Assembly (NCBI RefSeq): GCF_019457945.1
Contig: NZ_JAHZSU010000002.1
Location: forward strand, 62,001 to 126,000
DNA: 64,000 nt
Origin: Ornithinimicrobium laminariae
Lineage (GTDB): Bacteria > Actinomycetota > Actinomycetes > Actinomycetales > Dermatophilaceae
Direction: 5' to 3'
The position numbers and the translations under genes were made by a program. The stretch's first letter is position 1. Each line of letters begins with the position of its first letter. The notes beneath the pieces were generated by a model. That model worked only from the letters and a program-made list of their open reading frames with translations, made no database searches and was not told the DNA's origin. Below, one piece after another: positions 23,613 through 32,422 of this stretch.

Positions 23613-23641
23613 AAGGTATCGCGGTCGTGGGGCAAGTCCAA
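23613..23641 (-). promoter_or_regulatory. Candidate rplJ promoter
   Basis: TTGGAC (23641-23636), a 17-base spacer and TACCTT (23618-23613) read toward rplJ. Transcription would start near 23605 and include both leader hairpins. The -35 equals that proposed for rpoB. Confidence 0.5.
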
Positions 23642-23732
23642 ATCGAGTATGCCGTGGTGCTGCGATCTGTGAGATCGCGTTGACCATCGCACACCGCCAG
23701 CAGTCCGTAGCCGCACCCACAGCCCGGACGAA

Positions 23733-23789
23733 TTGCAGTTATTCGTTCAAAGCGACGCTACCTGGTGCGATTTGTGCGAATAACTGCAA
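23733..23789. repeat. Long hyphenated inverted repeat
   Basis: TTGCAGTTATTCG (23733-23745) and CGAATAACTGCAA (23777-23789) are perfect 13-bp inverted copies. Pairing continues inward with one mismatch (TTCAAA with TTTGTG), giving a stem of about 19 bp. It begins 9 bases beyond the stop of the DUF559 gene and is AT-rich compared with its surroundings. It may be a terminator, a REP-like element or a protein-binding site. I saw no second copy in the window. Confidence 0.6.
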
Positions 23790-23798
23790 ATGGCCCCT

Positions 23799-24719
23799 TC
23801 ACCGCATCCTGCGTGCGCGACTAAAGGCTGTCTCCAGCAATGACCTCACCCGTTGTGGCTCGCTGAGGTCGCTCCATACCAGCCTGACAACCTCAAGCCC
23901 CAGAGAGCGCAATCCGTCCTCTCGCTTCTTCTCGGCAAACAAGTCACCGGCCCTCGCATGCTTGATCTGGCCATCAAACTCGACGACTGTGCGCCGTTCA
24001 CGAAAGTAGAAGTCAACCCGGGCGATGCGGCCAGAGGGCAAGGTGAACTCCACCTGAGGCTCGGCAACTGGGATATCCAAGATGTGGAAGAGCCATCGGC
24101 AGCGGGACTCCCCCGGTGACTCCAGCTCTGGGTTTAGCATTTTGATGACCTGCCTCGGTCGAGCCAGCCCTCGAGCGAATCGCCCAGCGCTCAGCGCCTG
24201 CGTGAACTCGGACTGCTGCGCTCCTGCGCGGGCTACGGCGTCCGCCGAAACCAGCCCCGCTTCAACACCAAAGGCATCCGCCACTTGCAAAGCCGCAAGC
24301 GAATCCCGCACTCGAAACTGCTGCCCACAAGGCACCAGCCACTCAGGTGAAACCGGCGCGTGGAAGGCAACCTTGGAGGTGGAGTGCTTGCGCGGTGCGG
24401 GTAGCCGCATCAGATGTATGCGTTCATCTGCGCCGAATATCGGCAGACTCGACATCGCCAGACCGCTCTGATGGCTCAACGCGATAGTCGCCGGAGGTTC
24501 CGCACAACAAGCGGCTAGAGCACGCAGACGATGCAGTTCCCAGGGTTTGGCAGCCTGCCAGTTCCCCCCATGCGCCACAACGCCCTTTAGAGGTCGCACG
24601 AGATCTCTGCGCCGGACCAAACGGTCTATCTCACGCGGGCCGATGCCGAGATGCTGCAAGCGCACGGAAGCCACGACACCACCGTGCGCCGCAAGAACAG
24701 CCTCGAGATCTCGGTCCAT
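23799..24719 (-). CDS. DUF559 domain protein with Vsr-like nuclease fold
   Basis: A 306-residue protein of a large actinobacterial family. The N-terminus (residues 1-50, AVLAAHGGVVASVRLQHLGI then RLVRRRDLVRPLKGVVAH) resembles the winged helix of AbiEi-type antitoxins. The C-terminal 110 residues carry DUF559. Glu200/Glu204, Asp236 in ARVDFYF, Glu247-Asp249 in VVEFDG and Lys264/Lys265 in AEKKRED could form a PD-(D/E)XK-like site. Function is unknown. ATG at 24719 lacks a ribosome site but has CATCAT six bases upstream, so the mRNA may be leaderless. The gene splits rplKA from rplJL. Confidence 0.75.
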   Translation of the reverse strand: MDRDLEAVLAAHGGVVASVRLQHLGIGPREIDRLVRRRDLVRPLKGVVAHGGNWQAAKPWELHRLRALAACCAEPPATIALSHQSGLAMSSLPIFGADERIHLMRLPAPRKHSTSKVAFHAPVSPEWLVPCGQQFRVRDSLAALQVADAFGVEAGLVSADAVARAGAQQSEFTQALSAGRFARGLARPRQVIKMLNPELESPGESRCRWLFHILDIPVAEPQVEFTLPSGRIARVDFYFRERRTVVEFDGQIKHARAGDLFAEKKREDGLRSLGLEVVRLVWSDLSEPQRVRSLLETAFSRARRMR

Positions 24720-24731
24720 CAACTCATGATG
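24720..24731 (-). promoter_or_regulatory. Candidate leaderless promoter of the DUF559 gene
   Basis: CATCAT (24731-24726) matches the -10 consensus at four of six positions and is exactly six bases from ATG at 24719. No Shine-Dalgarno sequence is present. The same spacing recurs before six other genes in the window. Confidence 0.35.
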
Positions 24732-24881
24732 GAGGAATCGATGGCACGAGGGAGTTGGCTGTCCACAATCCGAGGTCTGAGCTCTGCGATGGGCGCTTGT
24801 CCACCTGATGTTCACGTCGAAACATGCGCACGCAGCGGAGAACCGCCCATCGCCTGCCGGGGGAAGCCATTGGGCATGCAA

Positions 24882-24912
24882 AAGGGCCCCGGGGATAAAC
24901 CCCAGGGCCCTT
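24882..24912 (-). terminator. Intrinsic terminator after rplA
   Basis: The stem AAGGGCCC / GGGCCCTT with inner GGGG/CCCC pairing is followed on the minus strand by TTTT. It lies 24 bases past rplA and separates rplKA from the DUF559 gene. Confidence 0.85.
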
Positions 24913-24935
24913 GCTAGCTAACTAGCGAAGCTAAA

Positions 24936-25649
24936 TCACTCAGACTCAGCCAGCAGCGTCTTGCCGAGCTTGGAGAAGTCCAGCGGAATGCCGGGGCCCA
25001 TCGTGGTGGCCATGGTGGCCTTGCTGATGTAGCGACCCTTGGCAGCCGACGGCTTCAAACGCATGACCTCATCCATGGCTGCGCCATAGTTCTCAACCAG
25101 CGACTTCTCGTCGAAGGACGACTTGCCGATGATGAAGTGCAGGTTCGAGTGCTTGTCGACACGGAACTCGATCTTGCCGCCCTTGATGTCCGAGACAGCC
25201 TTAGCGGTGTCCATCGTGACGGTGCCAGTCTTGGGGTTTGGCATCAGACCACGCGGGCCGAGGACGCGACCGAGACGGCCGACCTTGCCCATGAGGTCTG
25301 GGGTGGCAACGACAGCGTCGAAGTCCAACCATCCGCCGGCGACCTTGTCCACGAGCTCGTCGGAGCCAACAAAGTCAGCTCCAGCCTCGCGGGCAGCCTC
25401 TGCACGGTCGCCGTTGGCGAAGACCAGGACCCGAGCAGTCTTGCCGGTTCCGTGCGGAAGGTTAACGGTGCCGCGGACCAACTGGTCAGCCTTGCGAGGG
25501 TCAACGCCCAAACGCAGGGCAACCTCAACGGTCGCGTCGTACTTGGTGGTGGAGTTTTCCTTGGCCAAACGAATGGCCTCCACCGGGGTGTACAGGCTGT
25601 CGCGGTCGATCTTCTCTGCCGCGGCCTGGTAAGCCTTGCTGCGCTTCAT
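24936..25649 (-). CDS. rplA: 50S ribosomal protein L1
   Basis: L1 (237 aa) forms the mobile stalk that helps release E-site t[23 protein letters not shown], the second-domain segment [20 protein letters not shown] and [12 protein letters not shown] are diagnostic. ATG at 25649 has a TAGGAG site; the open frame runs 60 codons further but is not coding there. L1 represses rplKA in E. coli. That site was not identified here. Confidence 0.97.
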   Translation of the reverse strand: MKRSKAYQAAAEKIDRDSLYTPVEAIRLAKENSTTKYDATVEVALRLGVDPRKADQLVRGTVNLPHGTGKTARVLVFANGDRAEAAREAGADFVGSDELVDKVAGGWLDFDAVVATPDLMGKVGRLGRVLGPRGLMPNPKTGTVTMDTAKAVSDIKGGKIEFRVDKHSNLHFIIGKSSFDEKSLVENYGAAMDEVMRLKPSAAKGRYISKATMATTMGPGIPLDFSKLGKTLLAESE

Positions 25650-25743
25650 ATCTGCTCCTAAAGCATGAGGGAGGTGTGGTGAGCGGACCAGCGCTGGTCC
25701 TGCCACGTGCCGATCAGGTGTTGATCGGCGGTAAGTCGAAGGC

Positions 25744-26181
25744 TCAGGCCTCGACCGTGATGCCCATGGAACGGGCGGTGCCGGTGATGATGCGGCCAGC
25801 CATCTCAGCGTCAGTGGCGTTGAGGTCAACCATCTTTTGGGCAGCGATCTCGTTAACCTGAGCCTTGGTCAGCTTGCCGACCTTGGTCTTGTGCGGCTCG
25901 CCAGAGCCCTTGTTGACTCCAGCAGCCTTCTTGATGAGCTCAGCAGCCGGCGGGGTCTTCGTGATGAAGGTGAAGGAACGGTCTTCGTAGACCGTGATCT
26001 CCACAGGAATCACGTTGCCGCGCTGGGACTCCGTCTCGGCGTTATAGGCCTTAACGAACTCCATGATGTTGACGCCGTGCTGACCGAGGGCCGGGCCGAC
26101 GGGAGGAGCGGGGGTAGCCGCGCCTGCCTGGATCTGCAGCTTGATAAAGCCGGAGACCTTCTTCTTCTTCTTGGGGGGCAT
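25744..26181 (-). CDS. rplK: 50S ribosomal protein L11
   Basis: L11 (145 aa) sits at the GTPase-associated centre and is the target region for thiostrepton. [20 protein letters not shown] and [15 protein letters not shown] are hallmark sequences. The run of five lysines at residues 4-8 is typical of actinobacteria. The prolines near residues 25-30 are wild type. ATG at 26181 follows AAAGGA. It is downstream of nusG. Confidence 0.97.
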   Translation of the reverse strand: MPPKKKKKVSGFIKLQIQAGAATPAPPVGPALGQHGVNIMEFVKAYNAETESQRGNVIPVEITVYEDRSFTFITKTPPAAELIKKAAGVNKGSGEPHKTKVGKLTKAQVNEIAAQKMVDLNATDAEMAGRIITGTARSMGITVEA

Positions 26182-26231
26182 GTTCGGGTCCTTTGAACTG
26201 TGGTGTTGCTATGGGTGGTTCGACGAACAGA

Positions 26232-26987
26232 TCAGATCTTGGCGACCTGGCTGAACGACAATTCGACCGGCGTTTCCCGGCCAAAGATCGAGACCAGCAC
26301 CTTGAGCTTTTGCGACTCAGGCAAGATCTCGGAAATCGTGGCTGGAAGGGTCTCGAACGGACCTTCCATAACGGTGACGGACTCACCGAGCTCGAAGTCG
26401 ACCTCAGGGGCCGGGCGAGCCGAGGCGCCGCCGGACTTGGAGCCAGCTTCACCCTTCTTGGCCGCGGGCTCTTCAAAGACCGGAGCGAGCATGGTGTAGA
26501 CCTCGTCAATGCTCAACGGTGCCGGCTGGTGAGCGTTGCCCACGAAGCCAGTGACGCCCGGAGTGTGCCGAACGGCGCCCCATGACTCGTTGGTCAATTC
26601 CATCCGCACCAGGACATACCCCGGCATACGGACGCGGTTCATGACCTTCTTTTGGCCGCCCTTGATCTCGGTAACTTCCTCCATGGGAACTTCGATACCG
26701 AAGATGTAGTCCTCCATGTTCAAGGACGTGATGCGGTTTTCAAGGTTGAGCTTCACGCGGTTTTCGTAACCCGCGTAGGAGTGGATCACGTACCAGTCAC
26801 CGAACTGCGAGCGCAGGGTGGCCTTGAACTCCTCGACGGGGTCCACGGGCGCTGCGTCGATGTCAGCCTCAGCGGCTTCGGTCTGCGCTGCTTCATCGAC
26901 CTCTGCAGTCTCAGCATCGACTTTGTCTGCCGCCTCAACCTGCGAGGGAACATCCTCATCGGCCTGCGGGGTCAACTCCTGCGACAT
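26232..26987 (-). CDS. nusG: Transcription elongation/termination factor NusG
   Basis: NusG (251 aa) binds RNA polymerase through its NGN domain and Rho or S10 through its KOW domain. The first 55 residues are an acidic, Ala-rich extension typical of actinobacteria. The NGN domain follows ([20 protein letters not shown]), then [14 protein letters not shown]. The C-terminal KOW domain has [21 protein letters not shown] at 26987 has an upstream GAGG. It follows secE in the conserved secE-nusG-rplK-rplA order. Confidence 0.97.
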   Translation of the reverse strand: MSQELTPQADEDVPSQVEAADKVDAETAEVDEAAQTEAAEADIDAAPVDPVEEFKATLRSQFGDWYVIHSYAGYENRVKLNLENRITSLNMEDYIFGIEVPMEEVTEIKGGQKKVMNRVRMPGYVLVRMELTNESWGAVRHTPGVTGFVGNAHQPAPLSIDEVYTMLAPVFEEPAAKKGEAGSKSGGASARPAPEVDFELGESVTVMEGPFETLPATISEILPESQKLKVLVSIFGRETPVELSFSQVAKI

Positions 26988-27090
26988 GACCTAGAACCTC
27001 TTCCTGAAAATACGGCGACCGCTAAGCGGCCATGACCACCGGCGTACCGGCGTGGTGTCGAGTGCGAGCCAGATGGCTGCGGGGACAACC

Positions 27091-27339
27091 TCACCCGCCG
27101 AAGACAAAGCCCACCAGACGAGTGAAGATCTGGTCGAGCCCGAAGACAAAGCCCATGATCGCGGCGACAAACACCAAAACAACGATGGTGTATGTCACTA
27201 GCTCGCGCTGCGTAGGTCGCACGACCTTGCGCAACTCGGCCATCACCTGGGCCGCGAACGACGCCGGGCGAGCGGGCAGACCTGAACCTGAGCGAGAGCG
27301 GTCGACACCGTCGGTGTCATTCGCGTTGCTACTGGCCAC
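27091..27339 (-). CDS. secE: Preprotein translocase subunit SecE
   Basis: SecE (82 aa) clamps SecY in the inner-membrane Sec channel. The cytoplasmic amphipathic segment FAAQVMAELRKVVRPTQREL is followed by one membrane helix (about residues 48-69). The start is GTG at 27339 with an AAGGGGAG site. The longer open frame crosses tRNA-Trp and is rejected. It is the short, single-helix SecE usual outside enteric bacteria. Confidence 0.93.
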   Translation of the reverse strand: MASSNANDTDGVDRSRSGSGLPARPASFAAQVMAELRKVVRPTQRELVTYTIVVLVFVAAIMGFVFGLDQIFTRLVGFVFGG

Positions 27340-27412
27340 GTCTCCCCTTTCTCGAAAGTGCCGCCGAACAACGACGGGCAGTGAATGCCATCTGTGGATT
27401 AACCACATTTCG

Positions 27413-27485
27413 CAGGGCGCGAGGGACTTGAACCCACAACCGCTGGTTTTGGAGACCAGTGCTCTACCAATTGAGCTAGCGCCCT
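27413..27485 (-). tRNA. tRNA-Trp (CCA)
   Basis: A 73-nt cloverleaf on the minus strand. The acceptor stem AGGGCGC/GCGCCCT is perfect, the anticodon loop reads CTCCAAA with anticodon CCA, the T-arm has GGTTCAAGTCC, and the discriminator is G as expected for tRNA-Trp. It lies just upstream of secE, a placement conserved in actinobacteria. Confidence 0.97.
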
Positions 27486-27636
27486 TCGGCGACTGCGGGG
27501 CAGCCGCCAGCGTGGGTGAACTAAACACCCGAACGGGTACTCTACGCGACTACTTCCCCAATATCCACTTGCTCCTTGATGAGCGCGAAACCGTGCGCAT
27601 ACAAGCACAGGATGTGGGCGAAGCCGCCACGAGTGA

Positions 27637-27642
27637 CAGAAT
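27637..27642 (+). promoter_or_regulatory. Candidate leaderless promoter of the aminotransferase gene
   Basis: CAGAAT lies exactly six bases before the GTG start at 27649. It matches TATAAT at four positions, and no ribosome-binding site is present. No clear -35 is visible. Confidence 0.4.
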
Positions 27643-27648
27643 AGCCTC

Positions 27649-28869
27649 GTGACCCAGAGCAACGAGACTACCTCCCGCATCTCTGCCCGCCTCAGCGCGA
27701 TTGCGGAGTCAGCCACCCTGGCCGTTGATGCCAAGGCCAAGGCGCTTAAGGCGCAAGGCGCTCCCGTGATTGGATTCGGCGCCGGTGAGCCTGATTTCCC
27801 GACGCCGGACTACATCGTGGCTGCCGCTGTTGCCGCCGCCCAGGACCCGGTGAACCACCGGTACTCCCCCGCTGGCGGATTGCCCGCGCTGAAGCAGGCC
27901 ATTGTCGACAAGACCAAGCGCGACTCCGGGTATGAGGTGGAGCCCGCCAACGTGCTCGTCACCAACGGTGGCAAGCAGGCTGTCTACAACACCTTTGCTG
28001 CGCTGCTCGATCCAGGCGACGAGGTCATCCTGCCCGCGCCGTACTGGACCACCTACCCCGAAGCCATCAAGTTGGCTGGCGGGCAGGCTGTCGAGGTTTT
28101 TGCTGGCGATGACCAGGGATACCTCGTCACCGTGGAGCAGCTTGAGGCCACCCGCACCGACCGCACCAAGGTGTTGCTGTTCTGCAGCCCGTCGAACCCC
28201 ACCGGCGCCGTCTACTCCGCCGAGCAGGTTGAAGCCATTGGCCGCTGGGCTTTGGCCAACAACATCTGGGTTGTCACCGACGAGATCTATGAGCACTTGC
28301 TCTATGACGGCGTGACATCGCCATCCATGCCGGTGGCCGTGCCCGACTTGGCAGATACCTGCGTTGTGCTCAACGGTGTCGCGAAGACCTATGCCATGAC
28401 CGGTTGGCGGGTGGGCTGGATGATTGGCCCCAAGGACATCATCATGGCCGCGACGAACCTGCAGTCACACGCAACCAGCAACGTCGCCAACATGTCTCAG
28501 CGCGCAGCCATCGCAGCCCTGCAAGGCTCGCTGGAGGCAGTGGACGAAATGAAACTGGCCTTTGATCGCCGCCGCAACACGATGGTCTCGATGCTGAACG
28601 AGATCGATGGCGTCAACTGCCCCGTCCCGCACGGTGCTTTCTACGTCTACCCGAACGTCCAGGGTGTGCTCGGCAAGACGATTCGCGGCAAGACTCCGCA
28701 GACTTCAGCAGAGCTGGCCACGCTGATCCTTGAAGAGGCCGAAGTTGCGGTGGTGCCAGGTGAGGCCTTTGGCCCCAGCGGCTATCTGCGACTGTCCTAC
28801 GCACTCGGTGACACCGACCTCGCTGAGGGCGTCGGCCGCTTACAGGCTTTGCTGGCCGAGGCCAAGTAG
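27649..28869 (+). CDS. Pyridoxal phosphate-dependent aspartate aminotransferase
   Basis: A 406-residue class I aminotransferase of the actinobacterial AspC/AspAT type, transferring the amino group of aspartate to 2-oxoglutarate. Lys246 in [16 protein letters not shown] binds PLP. SNPTG (182-186), DEIYEH (211-216) and the C-terminal arginine in GYLRLSYA complete the active site. The start is GTG at 27649, apparently leaderless. This gene next to tRNA-Trp and secE is a recurrent actinobacterial arrangement. Exact substrate preference is not certain from sequence. Confidence 0.9.
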   Translation: MTQSNETTSRISARLSAIAESATLAVDAKAKALKAQGAPVIGFGAGEPDFPTPDYIVAAAVAAAQDPVNHRYSPAGGLPALKQAIVDKTKRDSGYEVEPANVLVTNGGKQAVYNTFAALLDPGDEVILPAPYWTTYPEAIKLAGGQAVEVFAGDDQGYLVTVEQLEATRTDRTKVLLFCSPSNPTGAVYSAEQVEAIGRWALANNIWVVTDEIYEHLLYDGVTSPSMPVAVPDLADTCVVLNGVAKTYAMTGWRVGWMIGPKDIIMAATNLQSHATSNVANMSQRAAIAALQGSLEAVDEMKLAFDRRRNTMVSMLNEIDGVNCPVPHGAFYVYPNVQGVLGKTIRGKTPQTSAELATLILEEAEVAVVPGEAFGPSGYLRLSYALGDTDLAEGVGRLQALLAEAK

Positions 28870-28886
28870 GCCCAAACCACCTGCAC

Positions 28887-28928
28887 AAGAACGCCCGCAC
28901 TGACTTCACGGTCAGCGCGAGCGTTCTT
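28887..28928. terminator. Bidirectional terminator between aminotransferase and ABC genes
   Basis: AAGAACGC (28887-28894) pairs with GCGTTCTT (28921-28928) around an inner CTGAC/GTCAG stem, and TTT follows on the plus strand. It lies between convergent genes and may serve both. Confidence 0.75.
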
Positions 28929-28949
28929 TGCATTTATGCAGTAGTAGGC

Positions 28950-29672
28950 CTATTCGACGTCGCCCTTGAGCTGGAACGAACTGAGCCGCTGCCCAGTGAT
29001 CAAGACGCCTAAGGCCGCGACAACAAAGACCCCAATCCAGGCGTATGGCGTGTTGATCGTTGCCCCCACAGCCGGCACGTCCTCGGACAGAGACTGTGCA
29101 ATGGCCCCGCCCATCTTGCCTACCGAGAGATAAGCCAAACCGGTCAGCCAGCTAGCAAACAGCGTCTCTAGGATCAGGATGTAGACCAACCCTGCAATCG
29201 TCGAAAACTTCACCAGACTGGTCAGCGCCAGGAAGAGCCCGCAATAGGCCAGGCTGGCCAAAGTGGCACCCACGAACAGAGCACCGGCCACACCCCAGGA
29301 CTCAAAATCAAGAATCAGCACGGATAGGGCGACCGGCACCGCACCAAGCACGACTGAGGCAACGGCTGCCACCGCATACTTGCTGAGCGCGATTTTGTAG
29401 CGAGACGTGGGCGTCGCCAGGAGATAGACAATTGACCCGTCTTCGATCTCTGGCCCCAACACACCCATCGATAGCAACAGCGCCACCAGCGGCAAGATGA
29501 TGCCCATACCGAAGATCAGCGAGGCGGGCTCAATCAGTGGCTCAGAGAACGGCGAAACGACCGTGGCAAAAATGCTGAAAACGAGGAGCAAGACCGGTGG
29601 CAACAGCACCAGGATCACTCGCTTTTGGCCAAAGACTGCCCTAGCCGAAAGCCGCATGATGGTGGGGCTCAT
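28950..29672 (-). CDS. ABC-2 type export permease (second of two)
   Basis: A 240-residue integral membrane protein with about six predicted helices (for example LVLLPPVLLLVFSIFATVV and IILPLVALLLSMGVLG). The LGPEIEDGSIVYLLATP segment is typical of ABC-2 permeases of the NosY/DUF type. It would pair with the ATPase just upstream, whose stop overlaps its start by four bases. The exported substrate is unknown. ATG at 29672 is the start. Confidence 0.8.
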   Translation of the reverse strand: MSPTIMRLSARAVFGQKRVILVLLPPVLLLVFSIFATVVSPFSEPLIEPASLIFGMGIILPLVALLLSMGVLGPEIEDGSIVYLLATPTSRYKIALSKYAVAAVASVVLGAVPVALSVLILDFESWGVAGALFVGATLASLAYCGLFLALTSLVKFSTIAGLVYILILETLFASWLTGLAYLSVGKMGGAIAQSLSEDVPAVGATINTPYAWIGVFVVAALGVLITGQRLSSFQLKGDVE

Positions 29673-30586
29673 GTCGACACCAGGTAGTTAAAGACCGATT
29701 CCAATGACTCGTCAGAGGGTGCGAACTCGTGCAATGACACGTTGTGCTCCTTGGCCAATCTGGGCAGTTGCGTCGCGAAAGCACCAAAATCAACAACCTG
29801 CACGCTAATGCCGCCGCGTGGCTCGAGGTTGATCCCTTGCACGCTCGTCAGCGCTAGGAGTGCGCTGGCCAGCGTCCGGTCAGCACTGCTGCGGATCAAA
29901 TACTGCGTGGGCCGCTCGGTCATCAATCGACGGATAGCCCCAAAGTCACCGGAGGCTGCATGTCGACCAGCGACCATGACCTCGACTTGTCGAGCGATCT
30001 CTTCCACTTCCTCAAGAATGTGGGAGCTGAAGAGGACCGTGCGCCCCTGGGAGCCCATGCGGGTGAGCAGCCCCATCAGGTGTAGCCGCTGCCTGGGGTC
30101 GACACCATTGAACGGCTCGTCGAGGAGCAAGACCGAGGGGTCATGCACCAGCCCCGCGGCTAACTTGGCCCGCTGCCGCATACCTTTGGAGTAGGTGCTG
30201 ATGTTGCGATTGGCGGCATCAGTCAACTCCACAAATGCGAGCGCACGATCGGCGGCCGCACCCGCGTCTTTAAGCCCATGCAATTCGGCCTTGGCCAACA
30301 CAAACTGCCGCCCGGTCAGATAGCCAAAGCTGATCTCCCGCTCGGGGACCAGGCCCAGCGTCTTGTAGGTCGAGGTGTTGTGCCAGACCGGCTTGCCATC
30401 CAGACTCAACGAGCCTGAAGACGGAGCCATAAACCCCGACATCATCGCCAACAACGTTGTCTTGCCAGCGCCGTTAGGCCCCAGCAGGCCCGTCACCCCT
30501 GGGCCGATGCTCATCGAGACGTCGTTAACCGCGACGACGTTGCCATACCAGCGAGAGACTTTCTCGATCTCAAGAACACTCATCAC
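29669..30586 (-). CDS. ABC transporter ATP-binding protein (second of two)
   Basis: A 305-residue ATPase with Walker A GPNGAGKTT, the signature STYSKGMRQR, Walker B VLLLDEPF and the H-loop SSHIL. The C-terminal 90 residues form an extra domain usual in ABC-2 exporters. It starts with GTG at 30586 or the adjacent ATG at 30583, overlapping the preceding permease. It belongs to a four-gene operon ATPase-permease-ATPase-permease. Substrate unknown. Confidence 0.87.
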   Translation of the reverse strand: MMSVLEIEKVSRWYGNVVAVNDVSMSIGPGVTGLLGPNGAGKTTLLAMMSGFMAPSSGSLSLDGKPVWHNTSTYKTLGLVPEREISFGYLTGRQFVLAKAELHGLKDAGAAADRALAFVELTDAANRNISTYSKGMRQRAKLAAGLVHDPSVLLLDEPFNGVDPRQRLHLMGLLTRMGSQGRTVLFSSHILEEVEEIARQVEVMVAGRHAASGDFGAIRRLMTERPTQYLIRSSADRTLASALLALTSVQGINLEPRGGISVQVVDFGAFATQLPRLAKEHNVSLHEFAPSDESLESVFNYLVST

Positions 30587-31464
30587 TTGGCCTTTCGTCG
30601 ATAGCTACGGATCAGCAGCAGGAGTGAGCCCAAGACCAACACGATGGAGCTGACGACATAGAGCAGGATCATGCCGATGCCCTCTGGGGATCCAAGGAAA
30701 GACGCGGTGCCGCCCAACAGCCCCGACTGAATCCCGTCGGCCAAGCTGAAGGGCGATAGCAAACCGACGAACTGGCTCAACCCATCCATCCGGTTGAAGT
30801 CGGCGATGGCCTGCACCGCGGTGACAAAGGCCGACGAAACCCACAAGCTGATCAAGATTGCACCGACGGCGAACCCTCGTCGGGTCGTCAGCGCACTAAT
30901 CAGCCCGGTGACCGACGCGAGAATCACACTCAAGATCAAGACCGAGAGCACCGCGGGGAAGAAGTCGCTTGCTTGATCGGTGAAGTCAGCCTCGTTGGAG
31001 ACAGCCCCGATAAACATCAACAGCAGCGGTAGCGCCGAAATGGTGAAGATGGCCGCGGCAAGTGATGCGCACCGAATCAGGGCGAAAGCCCACGTGGGTA
31101 GTGGTCGTGCTAGATAGAGGGAAATGGCCCCGGAGCGCAGATCCCTAGTGAACAAAACTGGCGCCTGACCAGCAACAAAGATCACGATGCCGACGCTGAA
31201 GATGTTGATATAGGTGCTGTAGTTGAGGAACCCCTCTGCGAGGCTGACCAGCACGATGACCGAGACGATCACTAATGCCGGGATGAGCATCAACACGGCC
31301 ATCGTCATCGGCAAAATCTTGGCGCGGGCTGATCGTCCGATGCCAAATGCTTCTAAGTAGCCTCGGCGGAAGAGCGACCAAGCGATCGATCCCTCGCTGA
31401 GTCGGCGGCCCTCATACGGTCGATATCCGATGTCGTGGATGACACCGCCTGTGCGACTAGCCAC
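30583..31464 (-). CDS. ABC-2 type export permease (first of two)
   Basis: A 293-residue permease with several membrane helices (MAVLMLIPALVIVSVIVLVS; IFSVGIVIFVAG; LSVLILSVILASVTGLI; IVLVLGSLLLLI). The N-terminus has IHDIGYRPYEGRRL, a motif seen in permeases of this ABC-2 subgroup. GTG at 31464 is chosen: it overlaps the upstream ATPase stop by eight bases and has a GAGGGGAG site. The longer open frame is antisense to real sequence and rejected. Confidence 0.8.
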   Translation of the reverse strand: MASRTGGVIHDIGYRPYEGRRLSEGSIAWSLFRRGYLEAFGIGRSARAKILPMTMAVLMLIPALVIVSVIVLVSLAEGFLNYSTYINIFSVGIVIFVAGQAPVLFTRDLRSGAISLYLARPLPTWAFALIRCASLAAAIFTISALPLLLMFIGAVSNEADFTDQASDFFPAVLSVLILSVILASVTGLISALTTRRGFAVGAILISLWVSSAFVTAVQAIADFNRMDGLSQFVGLLSPFSLADGIQSGLLGGTASFLGSPEGIGMILLYVVSSIVLVLGSLLLLIRSYRRKAK

Positions 31465-32386
31465 GAGCAGGCTCCCCTCGGAAAATGTCTTGGATCTGGC
31501 CGTGTTCAGCCTGAATGCGGACCAAACCGAGGGACAGATCAACGGCCGTGTCACGAATGGTGTCGCGTGCTTTTGCTGGCTCGGGAAGGCCACGCGGGTC
31601 AACCTCAATCAAGCTGCCTCGTGGCCGACACGGCAGGCCTTGAGCGGCGAGTGCCTCCCCCATCCGGTGCTGGCTTTGGTCTTCGCCCAGCACCTCAACC
31701 AGCAGGACGCCAGTGACTTCGGTGAAGGCCGATGTGGCCTGGCTGCGCAGCAACGTGCCCCCGTCGAGCACGATGATATTGTCGCTGACTCGCTCCAACT
31801 CGCCGAGCAGGTGCGATGTCACCAAGACCGGGATGCCAAAGTCGTGGCCAATCTTGCTTACCAGAGTGAGCATGTCATCGCGTGAGGCTGGGTCCATGCC
31901 GTTGGTGGGCTCATCGAGCAGCACCAACTTGGGGTGATGGGTGATGGCTTGAGCCAGTTTGGCGCGTTGCTTCATGCCAGTGGAGTAGGAACCCATGAGC
32001 CGATATCGCTCATCGGCCAAACCAACATGACGAAGCGTGTCAGCCGCCCGTTCGCGAGCCACATTGGGCGGCAAACCCGACATGCGCCCCATGTGCACGA
32101 TGAAGTCGATTGCTCGAACATCGGGGGGCAGGCAGTCATGCTCGGGCATGTAGCCCACCAGCCGCCGGATCTCCGTCCCCTGCGTGCGTATGTCGTGGCC
32201 TAAGACGGCAGCATCCCCCGATGAGGGCGTCAGGAGCCCCAAAAGCAGCTTAATCAGGGTCGACTTGCCCGCGCCGTTGGCGCCCACAAGCCCCGTGATC
32301 CCCGCCCCTATGGTGGTGCTCAGCCCGTTCAGGGCTATCAGCGAGCCGTACTGCTTCGTCAGGCCCGCAGTTTGAATAACTGTCAC
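31457..32386 (-). CDS. ABC transporter ATP-binding protein (first of two)
   Basis: A 309-residue ATPase with Walker A GANGAGKST, Q-loop region YMPEHDCLPP, signature SYSTGMKQR, Walker B LVLLDEPTNGMD and H-loop TSHLL, plus a C-terminal accessory domain. It begins the four-gene export operon. The GTG start at 32386 has no ribosome site but lies six bases from TAGGCT, so the operon mRNA is probably leaderless. Divergent adenosine deaminase shares this promoter region. Confidence 0.87.
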   Translation of the reverse strand: MTVIQTAGLTKQYGSLIALNGLSTTIGAGITGLVGANGAGKSTLIKLLLGLLTPSSGDAAVLGHDIRTQGTEIRRLVGYMPEHDCLPPDVRAIDFIVHMGRMSGLPPNVARERAADTLRHVGLADERYRLMGSYSTGMKQRAKLAQAITHHPKLVLLDEPTNGMDPASRDDMLTLVSKIGHDFGIPVLVTSHLLGELERVSDNIIVLDGGTLLRSQATSAFTEVTGVLLVEVLGEDQSQHRMGEALAAQGLPCRPRGSLIEVDPRGLPEPAKARDTIRDTAVDLSLGLVRIQAEHGQIQDIFRGEPARG

Positions 32387-32392
32387 ACTGTG

Positions 32393-32398
32393 AGCCTA
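32393..32398 (-). promoter_or_regulatory. Leaderless promoter of the ABC operon
   Basis: TAGGCT (32398-32393), an actinobacterial TANNNT -10 box, is exactly six bases from the GTG start of the first ATPase. Identical hexamer and spacing occur before the ornithine aminotransferase-like gene. Confidence 0.55.
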
Positions 32399-32422
32399 GC
32401 GATTTGTGAGGTATTCCTGTCT

